Source: Gnetum montanum | Taxonomy: Eukaryota > Streptophyta > Gnetopsida > Gnetales > Gnetaceae | Direction: 5' to 3' | Assembly (NCBI GenBank): GCA_015680685.1 | Contig: MNCI01021041.1 | Span: 32,956-96,955 of the forward strand | DNA: 64,000 nt | In this document: positions 47,381 to 58,740 of the stretch, piece by piece | Layout of the letters: each line of letters begins with the position of its first letter | Position numbering within the stretch: the stretch's first letter is position 1 | Translations under genes and position numbers: made by a program | The notes under the pieces: model-generated | Seen by the model: the letters and a program-made list of their open reading frames with translations, nothing else | The model's database searches: none | Told to the model about the DNA's origin: nothing

Positions 47381-49789
47381 TGAAAAATCATCCTTGAGTT
47401 CCTTACAATAATATCAGGAAGGTATGGGATTACTGACTCAAAATGAAACTAATGGGATGACTTGTGAACAGATCATCATTACAAGACACAACAAAACTGG
47501 TGTTTATGACAACAAAAGTGAACACCTTATTACATTGACATTAGGCCTCATTTGGCAGCTGAGAGAAAAGAGAAGAGAGGAGAGAGAAGAAGTCTTGTTG
47601 CTGCCAACGCCAAGATTGCGCCTTTCGTTGTCCATCCGTAACTGTGCCATCAGTCTTGCTCCTTGCATAGCTGCTTCTAGCATTGCTCCATTCCAAATGT
47701 TCCTTCCAGATCCCCTCCATTGTTGTATGATTGCCATCTGCACACACAACACAATCTTATATTAGCAAGGGTAAATGAATTTCAATGTAGTTGATACCTT
47801 GCTTTGGTGAAAAGTCTATTGGCTAGGTTGTGGTATGGCTGATACGGATCTAGAGATATATTAATGGTGACTACCGAAGGTGTAGGGGTTAGGAGAAAAT
47901 CAAAAAAATTGGGCCCTGTACCCCCATGATTAATCGCGAACCTCCGATAACAATAGAATGGAGAAGGAAAAAGAACAAGAAAGATGAAAAAAAGGGACAA
48001 CTATAACATTGATGAAATGGATGTCAAGATGGAAATGTACAAAATAAAATTAATTGCAAAAATGTTAAGGAAAAGAAGTTAACTGGTGCACCAAATAGTA
48101 ATGTCAGTGGGTCCTCCCCAAAGTAAGCTCATGCCCTTAATGCCCTGACAAACCCACATTCAAAGAGGCCGTAGGCCTTGGGAATGTCATTCGGAATAAG
48201 AGTTAAAGTCTTAACCACAAGAATTTACCAAAAAGAAAATAATGCATCAACTAAAATATACACTAATGATACAACCGACAATGAGGTGAACAATGGAGAG
48301 AAGGATGGAGAGGAGAATGGAATGGAATCCTAAGAACAAGGTGGTGTACAGCCCCTTGTGTGTTTTATGATTAACGTGACTTAGCAAATCTCATTCCAAC
48401 TGTAGCCTCAAACAAACCACATCCAGTGACTTTGCATCAATGCATTCAGCCAATCCATCCACTTGAAGAACAAGAATGCATCTCCAAAGAGCCACCACCA
48501 TTTCGACGAAATGAATGAGGAGAGAATGGAAAGCGAGAAGGGCCTTAGTTAGAGGGAACTGTTTTATTTTGAGTTCCATAACCAGTGCTTATAGCCCAAA
48601 GAATTATTTCGTCTAAGGGTGTGCTTTGAATTCTAACTTTTCTATTTCTTTCTTCTCTTTTTTTTTTTGTTTTTGTGTTTTGTATTTTTATGCATGAGAA
48701 CCACACCATGCAAAGACTTCTTATTTTTATTGACTCGGCTTCCGATAATTGGGTAACGTCAGAATGGCAAGAAACTCTAGAAGAAAACATCCAAGCACCC
48801 AAGAGAATGGCCAACACAAATGCATCAAGTTCCCTTGAAGTCACACCCTTTTCAATCTTTGAGTGCTTCCTTAGTTTGAGAAATACCCAGTCACCGATTG
48901 GTTATAGTTCTTATTAGAAAGGGACTGTACATTTCCAAGCCAAGAGAGACCATAGAAACTGGTGGATGAATAGATGAAGTGAACTCATTGCCTGCCATAT
49001 CAAAAAAAAACATACCTTAGTATCAACATCATGACTTAAAGGTAAAAGCCAAACATTAGCAATCAATATGAAAATAGTTCATACCATCATGAAGAACACT
49101 TATTAGGTGACAAACTTATAGGGTGGATAACACACACACACAATGAAAAAGTATAACGATGTTGTAAAACAAAAACAAGAAAAGTTAAAGAAATTTGTGA
49201 AACAAAAACAAGAAAAAGAACTGAGGGCCCCAAATGATTAACAGGAAAAGTGAAATAAATTTGTAAAATAAAAATGTGTAAAACAAAAATGTGTAAAAAA
49301 AAAACTAGTAAAACAAAAATGTGGAAAACAAAAACGTGTAAAACAAAAACTAAAAAGAACTGAGGGCCCCAAATGATTAGCATAGGTGGCCATCTCCCCC
49401 ATGACTGAATGGAAAGGGAGAGATCTGAAATAATGAGCGCCTATTTGAATTTCTTAGAAGTGCCCAAATTCTCCCCATTGGTGTTCTTAGATTAAGGGAT
49501 GGAAGTTGGCGATGCTCATATTCCAAGGTGTCTATGCCTTCGTTGTTGGCATTAGTTGTTTCCCCAGTTTGTTCCGTGCATGTTTGTTGGTTGCTCTTTC
49601 GTCTAGCTGTCAACCATGGGGTGTCTACTACTAGTGTGGTTGCTACATATAAGCACCTTTGAATTTGTGTTTCTTAGGCACACCGATTACATGGAAGAGA
49701 TGCTGAACATTCTTCCATGTCATCACCCTCTGAGTCACTGTATGTGATGCATGGAACTTTCTTCTTCTTGATCTTTCCATTAATGTTTA
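47381..49789 (-). other. Element A internal 3' region
   Basis: Begins (minus strand, from 49,789) with the frame continuing the protease reading (NINGRIKKKKVPCITYSDSE ... HRQLPSLNLRTPMG), closing with a stop after GGDGHLC. Next comes the GTTTTTGTTTTACA minisatellite, then non-coding sequence to the PPT. Two short frames are shared with element B: one containing QVDGLAECIDAKSLDVVCLR, and one near the 3' end containing QMAIIQQWRGSGRNIWNGA. I do not recognise a function. Confidence 0.65.
49087..49375 (-). repeat. GTTTTTGTTTTACA-type minisatellite in element A
   Basis: Minus-strand array of a ~16-18 bp unit, GTTTTTGTTTTACACxT. It is interrupted by an internal duplication of the flank TTTGGGGCCCTCAGTTCTTT (near 49,216-49,245 and 49,358-49,385). 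The homologous array in element B is at 54,990-55,140. Confidence 0.75.
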
Positions 49790-49794
49790 CCTTA

Positions 49795-50596
49795 TGATGA
49801 GTGGCGAGGTACCCCTACACTCAACCATACGAAACGAGCGTCGCACGCGCGATCCGGTCGAACTTCGCAGATGGACTAGTTGTGGCACCTAGATAGTTAG
49901 CCTTAGGTCGCAGTTCGCTGTCTTCCCATCTAGACTAGTTTTGCATATGTCACGTATGGTTTAGTCTAGATGAGGTGTGTGATGTGTTCTAATTCTAATG
50001 CTACTCCTGATGGCAGTGGAAAATAATATTTAACTAATTCTAAGCTAAGAGGAAAAGGGTAAGAAAATCTAATCTAGCCTAAGTGCGACGAGCAACCGAT
50101 TCCTTGATCAACCGTACACATCTTAGACCTCGTGCACGATTGCCACTGGGACTACCAAGCATAGGCCTAGGTACGCCACTGGGATTACCAAGTGCAGATC
50201 CCAAATACGCCACTGGGTTACCAAGCGTAGATCCCTGTAGCTACACCACTGGGCTACCAAGCAGTCACACTTAAATGCTCGTAATCAAGTCNAGTATGGC
50301 ACACTTGAATAAAGACACCGTACAATCACATTCACCACACTGCGGGCAGACACGGGAAAATTCTAACTTTGGAGGGATCAAACTGCCAGAGCTTCGCTAC
50401 ACTAAAACTGGGATGGAAATGAGGGAGAGCCGCCTCTTATTTATAGAAATTGCGGCTGACTGCGATATCACGTACGCGATATCGCGGCCCATGATACATC
50501 GCAACCCATGATACAACATGGGTGCCTTATCGTGGGTGCCTTAACGTGGGTGCCTTAATGCAGCCACCAGCACTATGAGCAATTCATGTCTCATCA
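49795..50596 (-). mobile_element. Solo LTR inserted into element A
   Basis: 802 bp, TGATGAGACATG...CTCATCA on the minus strand, flanked by exact CCTTA duplications (49,790-49,794 and 50,597-50,601). It splits the frame between LSLEISKV and NINGRIKKKK, which element B keeps joined. No PBS, PPT or internal sequence, so it is a solo LTR from unequal recombination. It contains an N at 50,292, a TATA box near 50,433-50,447 and a 4-copy ~37-bp repeat. Confidence 0.92.
50137..50270. repeat. Four imperfect copies of a ~37-bp U5 repeat in the solo LTR
   Basis: The unit CCACTGGGATTACCAAGTGCAGATCC recurs at about 50,145, 50,177, 50,211 and 50,248. Element C and B LTRs have about two copies at the same place, so copy number differs among family LTRs. 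Confidence 0.8.
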
Positions 50597-50601
50597 CCTT
50601 A

Positions 50602-51167
50602 GATATCTCCAAGGAAAGATCACAGACCCCTAGGTACACGTCTATCGTACTTCCCATTATAATTGGGAAGTCCCCTTCATTGTTGTTAACTTCTATCACC
50701 AGGAAGTCAGCTGGGTAAGACCAACCACACATAGTGGTAACAATGTCCTCCACCAATCCCAAGGGAATGGTGATGGACTAGTTTGCCAGCTCCAGTTGAA
50801 TGTTGCTCTTCTTAAGTTGGGGCAGGTTCTAGGCTTGATACATCTCTCGTGAAATTAAGTTGACTCTGGAACCTGAGTCAAGAAGAGCCTTATGTGGTTC
50901 GTTCCCGGTGACTTGTAGATAAATTAGGGGACTCCCAGGGTTAAATAGTTTCTTAGGAAGGTGGCCTACCTTGATCCAATCGGTTACGGTATGCGTTAAC
51001 ATAACCGTATGTGTTAAGCTCTATTGTTGGATGGAAGGAAGCTCTGAAGCCTTATGTGTTGGCGGAGCATACCTAGACTCAACTGCTTGTTGTTGTGAGA
51101 GCTTGTCTGGGCTTCTGGTTCTAAAGAAAGGTCTTCTCTTTTTACGGTTGTCAGAACCAGCAGCGGG
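50602..51167 (-). pseudogene. Element A aspartic protease region
   Basis: The minus strand reads, with stops and shifts, the same protease as element B: the LVEDIVTTMCGWSYPADFLV block is intact, followed by IEVNNNEGDFPIIMG. The GRAWL segment is shortened to GST by a small deletion. It ends at LSLEISK, where the solo LTR interrupts it. Confidence 0.75.
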
Positions 51168-53512
51168 TCAAATGTTCACGGCTCTCGTAGCATTACGTTG
51201 CTGCGGTTGAGTGGGGAGTTCCCCTTGGATTGTTGGAGCATGAGGTGTTATGGGAACTACCAGTGGAAGAGGTGTGGATGGAGTTGGAGGATGGGATGAA
51301 TGCGGACTGTCTCCCGAAGGAGAAGGAGTCCTCCTAAAGTACTCTCGAACTTGGTAGTGACGTTGGGGAGTTGTGTGACCCGTAGAGTCACTTGGAGAAA
51401 CTGGCTGCTGCACATAATAGCCATAAGGATCAGGTTGCCAGTAAGGGTATTGATGTTTCGGTGGTGGTGTCCCCCATGACTGTGGGTATTGCCATTGCTG
51501 ATGTTGCTTGATGGGTTGTGGTGGAGTTCCACTTGGATAGTACATTAATGGTTGGTGGAACTGCCTTAGGTTACCTTGGGGATAAGGTAACCTTTGGGGT
51601 GTCTGCCATTGGTTAAGTCTCGGATTAAGTGCATACACCCCTGACTTCTGTAGATGTGAGATGACTGGACAACATCCCTTAGGATGATCATAGTGGTAGA
51701 TCTTACATCCACGATCATCGTTTGTGTCTGAATCCATAACCTCATCGGAGATAGTAATTTTTCCCTTACCCTTGTTACGTGTAGGGCCTGAATCTCTCCG
51801 CTTTGTCTTATTCTTGTCACTACTTCGTTCCACCTTAGACTCTTCTACGATTTTTAGGACAATTTCAAGTCTAGAGTCTAAGGAATCCCACAATTGATCC
51901 ACCTTAGCCGATACTTTTGTTGTTAGCTTTTGGAGTGGCAAGGTTTTCCTGTTCACCAACTGTTTGATTGGTGACTCATCCTCTTCATTGCAAAATCTCA
52001 CTCCCTTCTTTCGAAGAGAGGGATCACGGTTATATTCTTTTGCACTTTCCCTTTTTCGTAGCTCACCTTCTTCTTTTGCTACTTGTTCCAACAAGCGATG
52101 TATCTCATGGAATCTAACTTTTGATAATCTCCCTTGGGCATAAGTCCCAAGGGTTCTCCTAGTTTCATACCTTAGCGCATCTATGACGTGGCAGAGTTGA
52201 TCCTGTTGTGCGTAGCCATGTCCCGGGCAATGATGTAGCAATGCGTAGTAGCAGCCCATGGCAGCATCCAAGGGGAGTACCTTGCTTCCATCCTTGGATC
52301 TACTTATGCAAGTTAAACACTATGGAGTACGTTTGATATTTATCATTGAAGAGTTCTAACATCGTACTCCACCTCCTGATGGTTTCTAATTCTAAGGACC
52401 AGTACCAACTCTCTACTTCCTTGATGAGTGTCCTGGAAAACAACTTCAATTTCTGCCACTCGTTTTCTATGTTTTGCAAGGCGCAGGCATCGTGGAATGC
52501 TTGTAAATGATTTTTCGGATCCGCGTTGTATCCCCCTTCGAAGCGTGGGTTATTGTTCATGTCTAAGCACTTGATCCGACTATCTTTTTGATGCCTTGTT
52601 AGGATCTTAATTGCCTCCATTATATCTAGCATGCTTCGGGTGGCAAGTAGGGGTTCATCATGATCATCTCTTTCATGATGTCTATGATGTCTCCATTGTT
52701 TCCTACTTTCCCTTCATTCATGCCCTTGTCCTCTTCCTCGACTCTCTCATCGAGGTCTCTCATTTTGTCTACCTCTATCCTCACCGTTATGCTTTCTATG
52801 ACTACGCCCAAAGGTGGAAGGAGAGGGTGAATGATGTGAAGAAGGGGAAGAAGAAGGAGAACCATCGCCATGATGATGTTTCTTACCTTCTCTTCTATGG
52901 CTTTGGCCTTGATCGTGATGACGATTTGAGTGCCCATCCTTGTTATATGTTGTTGTTCCCTCAGTGAACAGTTGGTGTTCACAGGGATCAAAACCAGGGT
53001 TATGTATTGTGGATCGCAAGTTCTGATACCCTACCTCCTCACCATCGTTAGGAGGGGGAACATTATTTGATAGAGAAGCTGTTATAATGGGTTCACCATC
53101 TTCCATTTTACTTAGGACGTGTGGGACCTCTTTGCCCTTCAACAGTGTATGTTGGCTCTCTTGCCTTGAGTCCCTCATATTGTAAAGTTGTGGGATGGTA
53201 ATCCCTTGTGTCAAAATTTTCTATAACGTATTCAGCATAAAGCTGAGTCATGCCAATCTGTGCCAAAGCACGGAGGAGCATGTTGGGGATTGCACGATCT
53301 GGAGGTAACACAATGTTACCTTGCAAGTATCTCCAGTGCATCTGTTCATCCTGATGGAGGATAAAAGTAAAGTTGGGGATATACTCATCGGGATGAGTAT
53401 ATGTCAACCTATATTGTTGAGGAACTAGCAGATTTAGGTTATGTGTTTGATGCTGCTGACTGTCCTTTGTATGATCCCTAGGTGGTGAGTTGCTCTTATG
53501 AGAAGAAGACAT
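51168..53512 (-). pseudogene. Element A gag, frameshifted
   Basis: Begins MSSSHKSNSPPRDHTKDSQQ at 53,512, 125 bp downstream of the PBS. The segment NPRFEGGYNADPKNHLQAFH...WYWSLELETIRRWSTM, in the 52,632-52,300 frame, is the Ty3/gypsy retrotrans_gag pattern. The next frame (52,271-51,168, 367 codons) has VRFHEIHRLLEQVAKEEGEL, a basic linker and a Pro/Gln/Tyr-rich tail. KIYHYDHPKGCCPV sits where a zinc knuckle might be but is not a proper CCHC. At least two frameshifts and internal stops break it. Confidence 0.8.
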
Positions 53513-53636
53513 CTTGATTTAATTCGGTGTGTTATTAACCATTATATAGTTTTTCTTTTAATTAACCCTAAGGTTTGTTTAAGCTCCCAACGATGTGAAT
53601 GATCTCTTATGTTCTACTTAGCGCACAAACACTTAG

Positions 53637-53654
53637 TCCCCGGCAACGGCGCCA
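53637..53654 (-). other. Element A primer binding site (tRNA-Asp)
   Basis: On the minus strand TGGCGCCGTTGCCGGGGA, 18 nt, one base from the LTR end. It is exactly complementary to the CCA-terminated 3' end of plant tRNA-Asp(GUC) as I remember it; Athila-type plant gypsy elements use this primer. Confidence 0.88.
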
Positions 53655-53655
53655 A

Positions 53656-54507
53656 TGATGAGTGGCGAGATACCCCTACAACTCAACCATACGAATACGA
53701 GCATAGCATGCGCGATCTGGTCAAACTCCGCAGACTAAGTGCCTACACGCCTCTTGGAACACTTAGGGTTAATCATTCATTGTCTTCCCAAGCTTACTTG
53801 TAGTTGTCACGGTGTATGGTTAAGTAAGTCTAAGGTATATGATTTTTATAGCTTTTTATGTTTTATGTCTCCTATGCTAATGAGTCGAAGGGTTGAGAAA
53901 CTAATTATTAACTCTAACTAATGAACTAAGTTTAAATTACCTAGTGTCAACATCCATTCCCACTTACCGTACACACCCTGAACCGATGCACCCGTGGCTA
54001 CCAAACGCTAATCGTTGCTGGGATCACCACGTGTAACGCACATGCTCGAAGTGGTCGTATTGAGGCACTTAACTAGGAGAGAAGGGTTGAGAGAGAAAGT
54101 AGTAAATAACAGGTAATAAATAACAAGTAATGAAATCCTATTCCATGCACTGCAAGGTTTATCTAAGAAGCTCGTCTTTATTGCCATACACAAACTTGTG
54201 TTCAGGTACAATTTTTGCTCGAATAAAGATCCGTTCACTTTGGGACTCCTACTGTGGGCACATGGAAAATATTCTATCTCTGGAGTGATCAATTTGCTAG
54301 AGTTTCCCTACTGTCTAGCCTAGGATGATGAAACAAGGGAGAGCTGCCTCTTATTTATAGATATGACGACGCACAGCGATATCGCGTATGCGATATTGCA
54401 GGGGATGACACGATATCGCGTACGCGATATCGCGAGGGATGCGATATCGCGATGGCCACGATATTGCGTACGCGATATCGCGGCCCATGCGATATTGCGT
54501 CCCATCA
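53656..54507 (-). repeat. Element A 5' LTR
   Basis: 852 bp, TG..CA. The U3 (54,378-54,503) contains about six copies of GCGATATCGC or close variants just upstream of the TATA box (minus strand, about 54,349-54,362). PBS follows after one base. Confidence 0.92.
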
Positions 54508-54977
54508 CATGCCTAGGAATTCGTGATCTTTCCTTAGAGATATCTAAGGTAAACATTTATGGAAGGATCAAGAAGAAGAAAGCTCCATGCATCACATATA
54601 GTGACTCAGAGGGTGATGACATGCAGGAATCATGGGTGATGCAAAATTTAACATCTCCTGCATGTAACTGGTGTACACAAGAGGATAACATTCAAAAGTG
54701 CCTGTATGTAGCAACCACACAACAAGTCGACACCCTGTGGTTGACAACTAATCAAAAGAGCAACCGACCAACATGCATGGAACAAACTGGGGGAACAACT
54801 CATGCCAACAACGAAGGCATAGACACATTGGAGTATGAGTGTCACCAACTTCCACCCCTTAATCTAAGAACATCAATTGGGAGAAGTTGGGCACTTTTAA
54901 GAAATTCAAATAGACGCTCATTATTTTGGATCTCTCCCGTTCCATTCAGTCATAGGGGAGATGGCCACCTATGCTGA
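54508..54977 (+). pseudogene. Element B: protease-downstream coding segment, 3' part
   Basis: Starts with the second CATGC duplication and continues element B's frame: LGIRDLSLEISKVNIYGRIK, then ITYSDSEGDDMQESW, LEYECHQLPPLNLRTSIGRS and a stop shortly after GGDGHLC. About 150 codons are open. No similarity to reverse transcriptase or integrase. The function of this acidic/basic extension after the protease is unknown; it is conserved in element A. Confidence 0.7.
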
Positions 54978-54989
54978 TCATTTGGGGCC

Positions 54990-55140
54990 CTCAGTTCTTT
55001 TTAGTTTTTGTTTTACAAGTTTTTGTTTCACGCGTTTTTGTTTTACACATTTTTGTTTTACACGTTTTTGTCTTACATGTTTTTGTTTTACAAATTTCTT
55101 TAACTTTTCTCTTTTTTGTTTTACAACATTGTTTATACAC
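54990..55140 (+). repeat. GTTTTTGTTTTACA minisatellite in element B
   Basis: About seven tandem 16-18 bp units of consensus GTTTTTGTTTTACACxT directly after the coding stop; translation would give repeated FCFT or VFVLH, so it opens frames artificially. Confidence 0.85.
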
Positions 55141-56938
55141 TTTTTCATTTTGTGTGTTTGTGTGTGTGTGTTATCCACCCTGTAAGTTTGTCATTCAATA
55201 AGTGTTCTGCATGATGGTATGAACTATTTTCCTATTGATTGCTAATGTTTGATTTTTACCTTTAAGTTATGATGTTGATACTAAGGTATGGTTCTTTTGA
55301 TATAGTAGGCAATGAGTCCACTTCATCCATACATCAACAAATTTCTATGGTCTCTCTTGGCTTGGAAATGTACAATTCCTTTCTAAATAAGAACTCTAAT
55401 GAATCAGTGATTGGGCACTTCTCAAACTAAGGAAGGACTCAAGGATTGAAAAGGATGTGACTTCAAGGGAACTTGATTCATTTGTGTTGGCCGTTCTCTT
55501 GGGTTCTTGGATGTTTTCTTCTTGAGTTTTCTTACCATTTCGACGTTACTCAATTATCAGGAAGCTGAGCAAATAAAAATAACAAAGTCTTTGCATGGTG
55601 TGGTTCTTAGGTATAAACACATAAAATAAAATAAAATAAAATTTAAAAAAAAAAACAAAAACAAAAACACAGTGAGAATTCAAAGCACACCCCTTAGATG
55701 GAATAATCATTTGGGCTACAAGCACTGGTTATGGAACTAAAATAAAAATGTTCCCTCTAACTAAGGCCCTTCTCACTTCCCATTCTCTCTTCCTTGTTTT
55801 GTCAGAATGGTGGTGGCTCTTGGGTGAAGGCATTCTTGTTACTTCAAGTGGATGGTTTAGCCGAATGCATTAATGCGAGGTCACTAGATGTGATTTGTTT
55901 GAGGCCAAACTTGGAATGGGATCTGCTAAGTCACATTAATCATGAAATACACAAGGGGTTGTACACCATCTTATTCTTGGGATTCCATTCCATTCTCTTC
56001 TCTCCATCCTTCTCTCCATTGTTCACCTCATTGCCAGTTGTATCATTAGTGTATATCTTGGTAGATGCATTGTTTTCTTTTTGGTAAATTCTTGTGGTTA
56101 AGACTTTAACTCTTGTTTCAAATGACATTCCTAGAGCCTACAGACTCTTTGAATGTGGGCTTGTCAGGGCATTAAGGGCATGAGCCTACTTTGGGGAGGA
56201 CCCACTAACATTCCTCTTTGGTGCACCAGTTCAATTCTTTCCCCTAACATTTTGCAATCTATATTATTTTGTTCATTTCCATCTTAACATCCATATCATC
56301 GACGTTACAAATGTCTATTTTTCTCCATCTTTCTTGTTCTTTTTCTTTCTCCATTTTATCGCTACCGGAGGTTCGCAATTAGTCATGGTGGTACGGGGCC
56401 CAATTTTTTCAATTTTTCTCCTAAACCCTACACCTTTGGTAGTCATCAATATTATATCTCCAGACCTGCAATCAACCATACCACAACTCAGCCAATGGAC
56501 CTTTCACCAAAGTAAGGTATCAACTGCATTGAAATTCATTTACCCTTGCTAATATAAAGACTGTGTTGTGTGTGCAGATGGTAATCATGCAACAACGGAT
56601 TGGATCTAGAGAAAACACTTGGAATGGAGCGGTGCTAAAACAACTATGCACGGAGAAAGATCAATGGCGTGCTTATAGATGGACAATGAAAGGTGCAATC
56701 TTGGCGTTGGCAGTAGCAAAACTTCTTTCTCTCTCTCTTTCTCAAGTTGCCAAATAAGGCCCGATGTCAATGTAATAAGGTGTTCACTCTTGTTGTCATG
56801 AACACCAGTTTTGTCATGTCTTGTAATGATGATCCATTCACATATCATCCCATTAGTTCCATTTGAGTCAATAATCCCATACCATCCCAATATTTTGTAA
56901 GGAACTCGAGGACGAGTTTTCATTCAGTCATGGGGGTA
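55141..56938 (+). other. Element B non-coding 3' region and polypurine tract
   Basis: Colinear with 47,365-49,080 of element A. Holds the shared short segments QVDGLAECINARSLDVICLR (about 55,840-55,915) and QMVIMQQRIGSRENTWNGAV (from about 56,572, preceded by a splice-acceptor-like TGTTGTGTGTGCAG). Ends with the PPT CAGTCATGGGGGTA at 56,925-56,938. No pol coding. Confidence 0.7.
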
Positions 56939-57734
56939 TGATGGGACGCGATATCGCATGGGTCGCGATATTGCATCCCACGCGATATCGCGGTGCACCG
57001 CTAAGTCTATAAATAAGAGGTGGCTCTCCCTTGTTTCTCATCCTAGGTTAGATTGTAGTGAAACTTAGTAGTTTGATCCCTCCAGAGATAGATTATTTTC
57101 CCTTGTCTGCCCGTAGTGTGGTAAATGTAATTGTACGACATTCTTTATTCGAGTGTGACGTACTTGGACACGCACATGACCAGCAATAAAGATTGAGATT
57201 ACTTCATCATTGCAACATTCACTTTGTTTATTTATTTAATTGTTATTTACTACTTTCATAATTAATGTCTCTCATCCTTATCTCTTAGAATGCGGAATGA
57301 GTACGACTTGATTATGAGCATTTAAGTGTGACTACTTAGTATCCCAATGGCGTACCTAGGATCTGCGCTTGGTAATCCTAGTGGTAGTCGTGCACGAAGT
57401 CCAAGATGTGTACGGATGATCAAGGAACAGATGCTCATTGCACTTAGGCTAGATTAGATTTTCTTACCCTTTCTCCCCTAGCTGAGCTTAGTGAATATTC
57501 TCTTTCTATCGCCTTCAGGAGTAGCGGTTAAATTAGGAACACATCATACACCTCACTCTGGACTAAACCATACGTGACAAATATAATACTAGTCTAGTTG
57601 GGAAGACAATGAACTGCAACCTAAGGATAACTGTCTAGGTGCCACAACTAGTCCATCTGTGGAGTTTGACCGGATTGCGTGTGAAAATGCTCATATTCAT
57701 ATGGTTGAGTGTAAGGGTACCTCGCCACTCATCA
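56939..57734 (+). repeat. Element B 3' LTR
   Basis: 796 bp, TGATGGGACG...CTCATCA. Three GCGATATCGC-type palindromes at 56,945-56,993, TATA box TATAAATA at 57,008-57,015. Its U5 resembles element C and the solo LTR rather than element A. Confidence 0.88.
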
Positions 57735-58740
57735 CCACCCATCTTATAAGAATCACTAGTACTTTATACTCTCACTTCTTCAAACTATAGCCTGCTCAAG
57801 TGCAAAAGGAGGCAATGCCTGACAAGGAAAAAGAAAAGGATGAAGTCAACATGTAATCTTCATCATAGTGGAAGACAATGGTGGCATTCGAAGAACCTCA
57901 AAATACATATATGCCTACTCTAATAACTACATCAACTATTCCTTAAGCACCTACCATCAAGGATGTAACCCTTAAGGATAAAGCTTTGCCTCAAATTGCA
58001 ATAGTAATGAAATTGAAGGAAACAATCTCTCTTTTGATTTCATCTAAACTTCTAAGGAGCATTATTTGGCATTGGAGGGATTCTTAAAATCCATCATTAT
58101 TCCAACATACATCTAGCTTCATGCTCAAGCAATCTCATCAGTGCTCAATGCTTCATGGTATGAGGTAGACTACTTAGTATTCAAAGGAAAGGACATCAAA
58201 TCCCATCCTATCATAGGTGTTGTATGCCAACTTTCCATCTACATCATGATATGAATTAGAGACAACATGATGCCACTTCTAGTACACATGGATGATGGAA
58301 CCAAATCTAATGTCATTACATGGCCAGTCATCGAGCATCTTGGCCTTGACAAGTAGGTCATGTACTATAATTCTAACTCTACTTTAATTTAATTTAGTGG
58401 AACTAGAGTAGGAATTATAGATACAATTAAACTACCTTTCTTCGTAGGAAACTGTATTACTTCAGAAGCCACTTTTTACAATAATTAGGAATTCCTCAAG
58501 GATAAATGCTATTTTGGAAAGGTCTTGGTTAGCTTATCATTGTTCAATTTCCTCACCTATCCACTAGGAGATATACTTTCCATGCAAAGATAGAGAAGTC
58601 ATTATCCATGTTGCTCCTAAAGACCCTATAATTTTCCACTTAGATGCATTGGAAGAAATGATGTTAGGGTCCTAATCCATTACCATGGGCCAAACATCAT
58701 CATCACAAGAAATTGATGAGCCTAATTCTAGCATCTTGTG
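57735..58740 (+). pseudogene. Degenerate gypsy gag-protease remnant
   Basis: Shifting plus-strand frames give LLVHMDDGTKSNVITWPVIE, then HLGLDK, then FSGTRVGIIDTIKLPFFVG, the order of a plant gypsy protease domain with the active-site D-[ST]-G decayed to DDG. Stops throughout. Different from the A/B family. Borders unknown. Confidence 0.5.

Larger units (their letters stand above)
46546..54507 (-). mobile_element. Element A: nested Ty3/gypsy-like LTR retrotransposon, gag-protease only
   Basis: Complete minus-strand element: 5' LTR 53,656-54,507, PBS 53,637-53,654, gag and protease, non-coding 3' region, PPT 47,365-47,380 and 3' LTR 46,546-47,364. Both ends are TG..CA and are flanked by CATGC. 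An 802-bp solo LTR has inserted inside it. Excluding that insertion and its duplicated 5 bp, it is about 7.15 kb. I find no reverse transcriptase, RNase H or integrase in any frame, and B, cut at the same protease, continues into the same non-pol sequence. It therefore looks like a non-autonomous family that relies on enzymes from elsewhere. Confidence 0.88.

Noticed and set aside
49087-49383. 98-codon frame with repeated VFVLH-type residues
   Set aside because: Product of the GTTTTTGTTTTACA minisatellite, not a protein.
54990-55140. CRISPR-like regular repeats
   Set aside because: Short tandem units without unique spacers, in a plant retrotransposon.
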